From positions 1 through 13,636 of the forward strand of contig JAOTTZ010000017.1 in assembly GCA_029864165.1 (NCBI GenBank): DNA of 13,636 nucleotides. The letters run 5' to 3'. Shown in pieces: positions 8,729-13,636 of the stretch. This DNA is from Burkholderiaceae bacterium (lineage in GTDB: Bacteria; Pseudomonadota; Gammaproteobacteria; Burkholderiales; Burkholderiaceae_C). The notes under the pieces were generated by a model. The model was not told the origin of the DNA, ran no database searches, and worked only from the letters and a program-made list of their open reading frames with translations. Both the position numbers and the translations under genes were made by a program. The first letter of the stretch is position 1; every line of letters starts with the position of its first letter.

Positions 8729-9667
8729 ATGCTCACGCTCATGCAAGACATCCTGACCGTATCGAACCTGTCAAAAACTTATGCCTCTGGTTTTGTCGCG
8801 CTCAAAGGCATCAATTTGGCCATCCGCCGCGGCGAGATTTTTGCGCTGCTGGGCCCCAACGGCGCTGGCAAGACGACACTGATCAGCATCATCTGCGGCA
8901 TCGTCAACCCGAGCGCGGGGACGGTGCTGGTCAACGGCTTTGACATCGTGCGCGACTACCGTGCCTCGCGCTCGATGATCGGTCTGGTGCCGCAGGAACT
9001 GACCACCGATGCGTTCGAAACCGTGTGGGCCACCGTTTCGTACAGCCGTGGTTTGTTTGGCAAAGCGCCGAATCCTGCGCACATCGAGAAGGTTTTGAAA
9101 ACACTGTCGCTGTGGGACAAGAAAAACAGCAAAATCTTCACCTTGTCGGGTGGCATGAAGCGCCGCTTACTGATCGCCAAAGCGCTCTCGCACGAGCCGC
9201 AGATTCTCTTTCTCGACGAGCCTACCGCTGGCGTCGATGTCGAACTCAGGCGCGATATGTGGCAACTGGTTCGCGAATTGCGCGATACAGGCGTGACCGT
9301 CATCTTGACCACCCACTACATCGACGAAGCTGAGGAAATGGCCGACCGCATTGGCGTCGTCAACAAAGGGGAGCTGATTTTGGTCGAAGAAAAACACGAG
9401 CTGATGCGCAAGCTTGGCAAGAAGCAGTTGACGCTTCAGTTGCCGCAACCGCTGCAGCAAGTGCCGGCCGAACTTGCCGGCTACTGCTTGCAGCTCTCCA
9501 GCGGTGGCAGTGAATTGACTTATACCTACGACACACGGAACGGCCAAATGGGCATCTTTGCGTTGTTGAAAGATCTTGGCGACGCCGGGGTCGCATTCAA
9601 GGATCTGCACACAGAGCAGAGCTCGCTGGAGGATATTTTTGTCAGCTTGGTGAGGGGCAAGCGATGA
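8729..9667 (+). CDS. yadG: YadG-like ABC transporter ATP-binding protein
   Basis: This is the cytoplasmic ATPase of a YadGH-type ABC-2 exporter whose substrate is not established. The 312-aa product has Walker [10 protein letters not shown] (42-50), a Q-loop in [15 protein letters not shown], signature LSGGM (139-143), Walker B D163-E164 in [16 protein letters not shown], and H-loop H196 in [11 protein letters not shown]. The match to E. coli YadG, recalled from memory, is close throughout, including [15 protein letters not shown] and the C-terminal LEDIFVSLV. The ATG at 8729 is used here, but Met5 (ATG at 8741) is an equal candidate because neither has a clear ribosome-binding site. The stop overlaps the yadH start as ATGA. 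It is divergent from the HlyD-type exporter operon. Confidence 0.93.
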   Translation: MLTLMQDILTVSNLSKTYASGFVALKGINLAIRRGEIFALLGPNGAGKTTLISIICGIVNPSAGTVLVNGFDIVRDYRASRSMIGLVPQELTTDAFETVWATVSYSRGLFGKAPNPAHIEKVLKTLSLWDKKNSKIFTLSGGMKRRLLIAKALSHEPQILFLDEPTAGVDVELRRDMWQLVRELRDTGVTVILTTHYIDEAEEMADRIGVVNKGELILVEEKHELMRKLGKKQLTLQLPQPLQQVPAELAGYCLQLSSGGSELTYTYDTRNGQMGIFALLKDLGDAGVAFKDLHTEQSSLEDIFVSLVRGKR

Positions 9668-10425
9668 ATAGTCATGCGGTCAGCGCGATCTACCGGTTCG
9701 AGATGGCACGCGCCTGGCGCACCGTCTCGCAAACCATCATCTCGCCGGTGATCTCAACCTCGCTATATTTCATCGTCTTCGGCGCTGCCATCGGCTCGCG
9801 TATTCCTGAGGTCGCCGGCGTCAGTTACGGCGCCTTCATCGTCCCGGGCTTGATCATGCTGTCTTTGCTGACGCAAAGCATTTCCAATGCCTCGTTCGGA
9901 ATTTACTTTCCGAGATTCGCCGGCACGATTTATGAGCTGCTGTCCGCGCCTATCTCCTACCTTGAAATCGTCATCGCCTATGTCGGGGCGGCAGCGACGA
10001 AGTCGATCATCGTCGGCCTCATCATTTTGGCGACAGCCGGGCTCTTCGTGCCGTTGCACATCGAGCATCCCCTGTGGATGCTGCTGTTTCTCGTCCTCAC
10101 CTCGATCACTTTCAGCCTGGTGGGCTTCATCCTCGGCATTTGGGCCGATGGCTTCGAAAAGCTACAAGTCGTGCCGCTGCTCGTCGTCACCCCGCTGACT
10201 TTTCTGGGCGGAGCCTTTTATTCCATCGACATGTTGCCGCCGTTTTGGCAAACGTTAGCCCTGTTCAATCCCGTCGTGTACTTGATCAGCGGCTTTCGTT
10301 GGAGCTTCTACGGCATGGCCGACGTCGGCTTGGGCGTGAGCCTGGGCATGACGCTGGCGTTCATGGCCGCGTCTTTGGCCATCGTCGCTTGGATTTTCAA
10401 GACGGGGTACCGGATCAAGGCGTAG
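9664..10425 (+). CDS. yadH: YadH-like ABC-2 permease
   Basis: This is the membrane subunit of the YadGH exporter. The 253-aa length matches the family. About six membrane helices are visible as hydrophobic stretches. Conserved ABC-2 features are [18 protein letters not shown] after the first helix, a central [19 protein letters not shown] coupling region, and the C-terminal [19 protein letters not shown] and [16 protein letters not shown], very close to my memory of E. coli YadH. The start codon overlaps the yadG stop (ATGA), so the two are translationally coupled. No periplasmic partner gene is associated, as is usual for this type. It converges with the SET-domain gene 65 bp downstream. Confidence 0.94.
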   Translation: MNSHAVSAIYRFEMARAWRTVSQTIISPVISTSLYFIVFGAAIGSRIPEVAGVSYGAFIVPGLIMLSLLTQSISNASFGIYFPRFAGTIYELLSAPISYLEIVIAYVGAAATKSIIVGLIILATAGLFVPLHIEHPLWMLLFLVLTSITFSLVGFILGIWADGFEKLQVVPLLVVTPLTFLGGAFYSIDMLPPFWQTLALFNPVVYLISGFRWSFYGMADVGLGVSLGMTLAFMAASLAIVAWIFKTGYRIKA

Positions 10426-10469
10426 CGGTGCTCTTGACGGTACGGTGGGTGATCAGGCTCCCCAACAAT

Positions 10470-10490
10470 AGCGGGAAGCGTCCGCTTTCT
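10470..10490 (+). terminator. Weak hairpin after yadH, possible terminator
   Basis: AGCGG (10470-10474) and CCGCT (10482-10486) form a 5-bp stem with a 7-nt loop, followed by TTCT. It lies between the convergent yadH and SET genes. The stem is short and the T tract is interrupted, so this is tentative. Confidence 0.3.
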
Positions 10491-11162
10491 CTATGAAGCT
10501 ACATTTTGCCGGTCACGCTTGCCATTTTCGAACCGGCCTGTTTGCCGCGACCAAGTGTCGGCCGCTCTTCTGAGCTGGCCGGGTCGGCGGGCGGAGGGCT
10601 GCGTCCGCTGAGATGAATCGATTGGACGATGGGTTGAACGATGGCTTGACGCATGTACAAGTTTTGAACCATTCCTGCGCATCAAGTACGACTGAACGAT
10701 GCCAAGCGAGACATAGTGCTGCTGCCGATGCGCCGGCAGCTCTTCAAAGTCACGCACCACACCTCTGCAAAGTGCAGTGCCACAGCGGCAGTCCATCGTC
10801 CACTGCGAATCTCCCATCGTGCACGAGTAGTCAAATGTGATTTGGCTTCCAGGCTCAATGCGCTGAAGCGCTACCAAACGGCGGCTATCAACAATCCCAG
10901 CGTTAGGCTGGCAGGAATGGTTGACCAGAACACCCGGTTCCACAATGTCGATGTACAGGTTCTCGTCGACCTGCAAAACGTTGCACTGTGTTTCGCCCTT
11001 CTCCATCGCACCGTTGAAATCGACGTGGGGCCCTACAAACTCCAGAATCATCCAACCTGGCTCGATGACTTGACGCGCGTATAGCCCTCTACCTAGACTA
11101 CTCTTGTCAACGTAAAACAGCTCAGACGGTGCGGAAGACTTGGGGTGAGGAGAACTAGCCAT
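10491..11162 (-). CDS. SET-domain protein lysine methyltransferase, 3' end possibly frameshifted
   Basis: SET-domain proteins transfer methyl groups from S-adenosylmethionine to lysine; the target here is unknown. The motifs are in order: GRGLYA (24-29), the AdoMet-binding NHSCQPN (81-87), FDY with the catalytic-type tyrosine Y112 (110-112), and a post-SET zinc-binding set C125, C127 and C132. The domain ends near residue 160, as in other compact bacterial SET proteins. The remaining 60 residues (164-223) are Arg/Ser/Gln-rich and look unlike protein sequence. A neighbouring frame (10672-10499) reads better, which suggests an indel near 10670-10684. The start ATG has AAGGG about 8 nt upstream. 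It begins 22 nt after the hss stop, so the two are probably one transcript. The SET call is firm; the true C-terminus is not. Confidence 0.88.
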   Translation of the reverse strand: MASSPHPKSSAPSELFYVDKSSLGRGLYARQVIEPGWMILEFVGPHVDFNGAMEKGETQCNVLQVDENLYIDIVEPGVLVNHSCQPNAGIVDSRRLVALQRIEPGSQITFDYSCTMGDSQWTMDCRCGTALCRGVVRDFEELPAHRQQHYVSLGIVQSYLMRRNGSKLVHASSHRSTHRPIDSSQRTQPSARRPGQLRRAADTWSRQTGRFENGKRDRQNVAS

Positions 11163-11184
11163 CGTGATTTCCCTTGTGTTTACG

Positions 11185-12603
11185 CTATGACGCTAAGAAA
11201 TTCTTGAATTGCCAAGGATCGGACAGGTCAATGTCCTCAGGAAACAAGTTGCTTCTGTCTCGCAATGGGTTCCAGTCGGAATAAACCCCCACGAGCGGGC
11301 CGAGATAGGGTTTGCAAATGTCAAGACAGCGACGAAAGTCCATCTCCTCTGGCTCGACAATTCCCCTGTTGGGGTTCTCAATCGCCCAGACCATGCCGGC
11401 CAAAACGGAGGCGCCTACTTGCAGCGACGTCGCGCTGTTGTAAGGTGCCAATTCCCGGGCGGTGTGAATATCCAGCTTCGAACCATGCCAGTACGCCCCC
11501 CTCTCGTGGCCGGCCAGAAGGACCCCCAATTCATCGCGCCCGTCGATGATCTCGTCCCTCAGCAGCCGCTGTTCCCGCGGCAGCGTAAATTCTTTACCGA
11601 CGAGCTCGTAGATTGAATTCACGGCGTCATCGCATGGGTGATAGGCGTAGTAGCAGGTAGGCCGGTAGCTCACCGTGTTGCCGTCCTTCACCGTCAGGTA
11701 GTCGGGGATGGATATGGACTCGTTGTGGGCAAGCAGCAAACCTTGGAACGATCCCTCCTCCGGCGCCCAACTACGAACCAGTTGACTGGCTCCGGGACGC
11801 AGCAGATAAATTGCCGCGGCCCCGTCGAGCTCATGCCGCGCACCATGCGGCGGCATGCTCCTTTCATGGCTACCCCAGCCCAACTCGGCGGGCTGCGCCG
11901 CTTCAGAACAGAAACCATCGATCGACCAGGTGTTGACGAACTCCCCGCGGCGCTTGCGGCGGGATGCAGTCTGGCTGTCACGCTCCGAAATTTGAATGAC
12001 CTTGATAGCCAGGTCTCTCGCCAAGCGAGCCCAGCCCCCGCGCGTGGTTGGTGGCGCAGCGCTGCGGCCGGTGTCCGAAGCAATGTTCAGCAGGGCTTGT
12101 TTCACCAAATGAGAAACCAAGCCCGGGTTGGCGCCGTGTGTCAATACCGCCGTCGGGCCCTCGCGGTAGCGCTTGCGAAGCGCCAATGCCGACTCGCGCA
12201 GTGCGTGATTGGTTCGTAGCGAGGGGCTCACGGAGACATCTGTGTAAGCGCCCGCCCAGGGTTCGATACTGGTATCAAGGTAGGTCGCTCCACGTTGTGC
12301 ACACAACTCGACCAGCGCGAGCGATGAGACGTCTACCGACACGTTCAGCAGAAAATCGCCCCGGCTCAGCAGGGGATCCAACACGGCGCGGTAGTTGGCC
12401 GGTGTCAGCGGTTGCTGAATAAAGCGAATCCCCAGTTGGTCGGCTTCTGCTCTGCCGCGACCGTCCGCCGCAACGATGACGATATTGCGAGTATCGACGT
12501 TGATATGGCGCAGCACCAATGGCATGACGCCCTGCGCGACGCTCCCAAACCCCACCACGACAAGACGCGCCGAGAGCGTGCAATGTTTTGTGTAGGGGCT
12601 CAT
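11185..12603 (-). CDS. hss: Homospermidine synthase
   Basis: This NAD+-dependent cytoplasmic enzyme makes the polyamine sym-homospermidine from putrescine by transfer of an aminobutyl group (saccharopine dehydrogenase-like fold). The chosen ATG gives 472 aa, against 477 for the Blastochloris viridis enzyme as I remember it, and the two align almost end to end with an offset of three. Residues matching positions reported as important there are present: E114, N159 in GANPG, E207 in SERDSQ, W226 in VNTWSIDGF and E234. The nucleotide motif is GFGSVA (18-23), with Ala in place of the last Gly. A start 25 codons upstream is open but would add an atypical extension; the ATG at 12603 has a modest AAAGAAG upstream. 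It is followed by the SET gene after 22 nt. Confidence 0.94.
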   Translation of the reverse strand: MSPYTKHCTLSARLVVVGFGSVAQGVMPLVLRHINVDTRNIVIVAADGRGRAEADQLGIRFIQQPLTPANYRAVLDPLLSRGDFLLNVSVDVSSLALVELCAQRGATYLDTSIEPWAGAYTDVSVSPSLRTNHALRESALALRKRYREGPTAVLTHGANPGLVSHLVKQALLNIASDTGRSAAPPTTRGGWARLARDLAIKVIQISERDSQTASRRKRRGEFVNTWSIDGFCSEAAQPAELGWGSHERSMPPHGARHELDGAAAIYLLRPGASQLVRSWAPEEGSFQGLLLAHNESISIPDYLTVKDGNTVSYRPTCYYAYHPCDDAVNSIYELVGKEFTLPREQRLLRDEIIDGRDELGVLLAGHERGAYWHGSKLDIHTARELAPYNSATSLQVGASVLAGMVWAIENPNRGIVEPEEMDFRRCLDICKPYLGPLVGVYSDWNPLRDRSNLFPEDIDLSDPWQFKNFLAS

Positions 12604-13060
12604 GGCTCGCTTCTTTGCTGTCGCGATAAAACCAACGCTAGCATTCTGAATAGGACGGTTGCAACCTGTAATCCGCAAAGTTACGCATGGCGCGACTTCG
12701 CGACGAAAAGAACAGCGGTGCTAAAGGGAATCCACTATGCCTTCTGGCCCATTGGAGCTTCGTCCGTGACAAACTATACAAAACAAAATGCGGATATGCG
12801 GATGAACCCTCAGCTTGAGCGTAACCAACCCTTCATGAAATCAGTATCGAGAAAAAGGTCGAATTTCCCTAGTGAATTAATCACGCTTTTGCCCCGGCTG
12901 ATGGTATGGCAAGTGGCCAATTTCACGCCGGGCGCAAGCGCTGATCACCGTTACCAACGGGTCGCAGCACTAGGGCCTGCCTGACTACACTTTCGAACGC
13001 GCGCCCGGTGAGTCGTGGCGGGTGAGATTCGACGCCGTGCGCATCCGCGCTACCGGCACA
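12604..13060. other. Divergent intergenic region with no convincing gene
   Basis: This region lies between hss (minus) and the helicase (plus) and should hold both promoters, but I see no good -35/-10 pair. The part around 12770-12890 is more AT-rich than its surroundings, as expected of a promoter region. Small features are a palindrome GGTTGCAACC (12657-12666), a tandem ATGCGGAT x2 (12788-12803) and an imperfect dyad, GTGAATTAATCAC (12872-12884). From 12974 onward the plus strand is open in the helicase frame, so the helicase could start upstream of the chosen ATG. Confidence 0.5.
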
Positions 13061-13636
13061 ATGGCGTTCATGCAAGCTGACTTCGTGCCCAATCCACCAT
13101 TGGCAATGGCACCTGGCAACAACTCGTTTCACCCTGCCGTTTCCGGCTGGATGCGCTCGCGCTTCGGCAAGCCGACGGATGTCCAGACCCGCGCCTGGGC
13201 CGTCACTGCGCTGGGGCGCCACGCGCTGATTGCCGCCCCCACCGGTTCCGGCAAGACGCTCGCGGCATTCCTGTCCGCAATCAATGAACTGGTGCTTCAG
13301 GGCCTGTCGCAAGGTCTCACGGATGAGGTCCACGTCTTGTACGTGTCGCCGCTCAAGGCGCTGTCCAACGACATTCGCACCAACTTGCAGGAGCCACTGG
13401 CGGGTATCCGCGCCGGTGTCGTTGCGATGGGTCTGCCGGACATTGACATTCGGGCCGCCGTGCGCACCGGTGACACGCCTGTGGCCGAGCGCGAGCGCAT
13501 GCGCCGTGCGCCGCCCCACATATTGGTGACTACGCCGGAGTCGCTATACATACTGCTGACGTCGAACTCCGGACGCAACATGCTCAAGTCGGTCAAGAGC
13601 GTGATCGTCGACGAGTTGCACGCTGTCGCTGGTAGC
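13061..13636 (+). CDS. Lhr-family DEAD/DEAH-box helicase, N-terminal part (cut by window edge)
   Basis: This is an ATP-dependent superfamily 2 nucleic-acid helicase of the Lhr (large helicase-related) group, whose bacterial members are linked to DNA repair. The 192 visible codons hold FHPAVSGWMRSRFG and the Q-motif region (PTDVQTRAW), Walker A APTGSGKT (59-66), motif Ia VSPLKALSND, motif Ib TTPESLYIL and motif II D184-E185-L186-H187 in VIVDELHAVAGS. The DELH/DEVH form with this surrounding text is characteristic of Lhr proteins rather than generic DEAD-box helicases. The rest, including the second RecA domain, lies beyond the right edge. The start is uncertain: ATGs at 13061, 13070 and 13106 and a GTG at 13022 are in frame, and none has a clear ribosome-binding site. 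Confidence 0.88.
   Translation, partial: MAFMQADFVPNPPLAMAPGNNSFHPAVSGWMRSRFGKPTDVQTRAWAVTALGRHALIAAPTGSGKTLAAFLSAINELVLQGLSQGLTDEVHVLYVSPLKALSNDIRTNLQEPLAGIRAGVVAMGLPDIDIRAAVRTGDTPVAERERMRRAPPHILVTTPESLYILLTSNSGRNMLKSVKSVIVDELHAVAGS

Noticed and set aside
12604..12678. N-terminal extension of homospermidine synthase by 25 residues
   Set aside because: The shorter form matches the family length (about 472 versus 477 aa). The extension is not like known Hss N-termini.
12788..12803. Tandem ATGCGGAT repeat as an iteron or replication motif
   Set aside because: Only two copies are present, with no origin-like context such as replication genes or DnaA boxes.
12872..12884. GTGAATTAATCAC as a possible operator
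   Set aside because: The dyad is imperfect beyond GTGA/TCAC and matches no operator I can name with confidence.
12412..12984. 190-codon plus-strand frame overlapping the hss 5' end and the intergenic region
   Set aside because: Its first third is antisense to hss. It has no ribosome-binding site and no recognisable domain, and its composition is not protein-like.

Overview
The window looks like a chromosomal stretch from a high-GC betaproteobacterium, probably Burkholderiales and possibly near Comamonadaceae. The reasons are the GroES/GroEL sequences with a Gly-Met-rich GroEL tail, a groESL operon with both a sigma-type promoter and a CIRCE (HrcA) operator, the general gene style, and a YadGH exporter. 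This placement is an inference from protein character, since no search was possible. I see no tRNA, rRNA, insertion sequence, CRISPR array or phage gene.

Layout, left to right. At 1-808 (minus) is the N-terminal 269 codons of NAD(P) transhydrogenase subunit alpha (pntA), cut by the window edge. The intergenic region at 809-1083 holds the groESL promoter and CIRCE element. groES and groEL (plus) follow and end in a strong rho-independent terminator (3165-3192). A gene-poor stretch (3193-4075) carries one small minus-strand gene of unknown function (88 aa), a 13-bp-arm hairpin, GC-rich nested inverted repeats and a run of nine C just upstream of the next gene. At 4076-5512 (plus) are an exported NlpC/P60 cell-wall hydrolase and a tightly linked protein of unknown function with a possible C-terminal winged helix.

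At 5573-8621 (minus) is a compact three-gene exporter operon: an HlyD-type membrane-fusion (lipo)protein, an ABC ATPase and an ABC-2 permease, with overlapping stop and start codons. Divergent from it across about 107 bp is a second, unrelated ABC-2 exporter, yadG-yadH (plus), which also has an ATGA overlap. Converging on that is a minus-strand pair: homospermidine synthase (hss), followed 22 nt later by a SET-domain protein methyltransferase gene whose 3' end shows signs of a frameshift. A 457-bp stretch with no convincing gene leads to the start of an Lhr-family helicase (plus), cut by the right edge.

The housekeeping genes (pntA, groESL, lhr-like) are ordinary. The points most worth a second look are the hss-SET two-gene unit and its probable 3' frameshift, the unknown partner of the NlpC/P60 hydrolase, and the C9 tract in that gene's upstream region. 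I found no clear new defence or mobile system.
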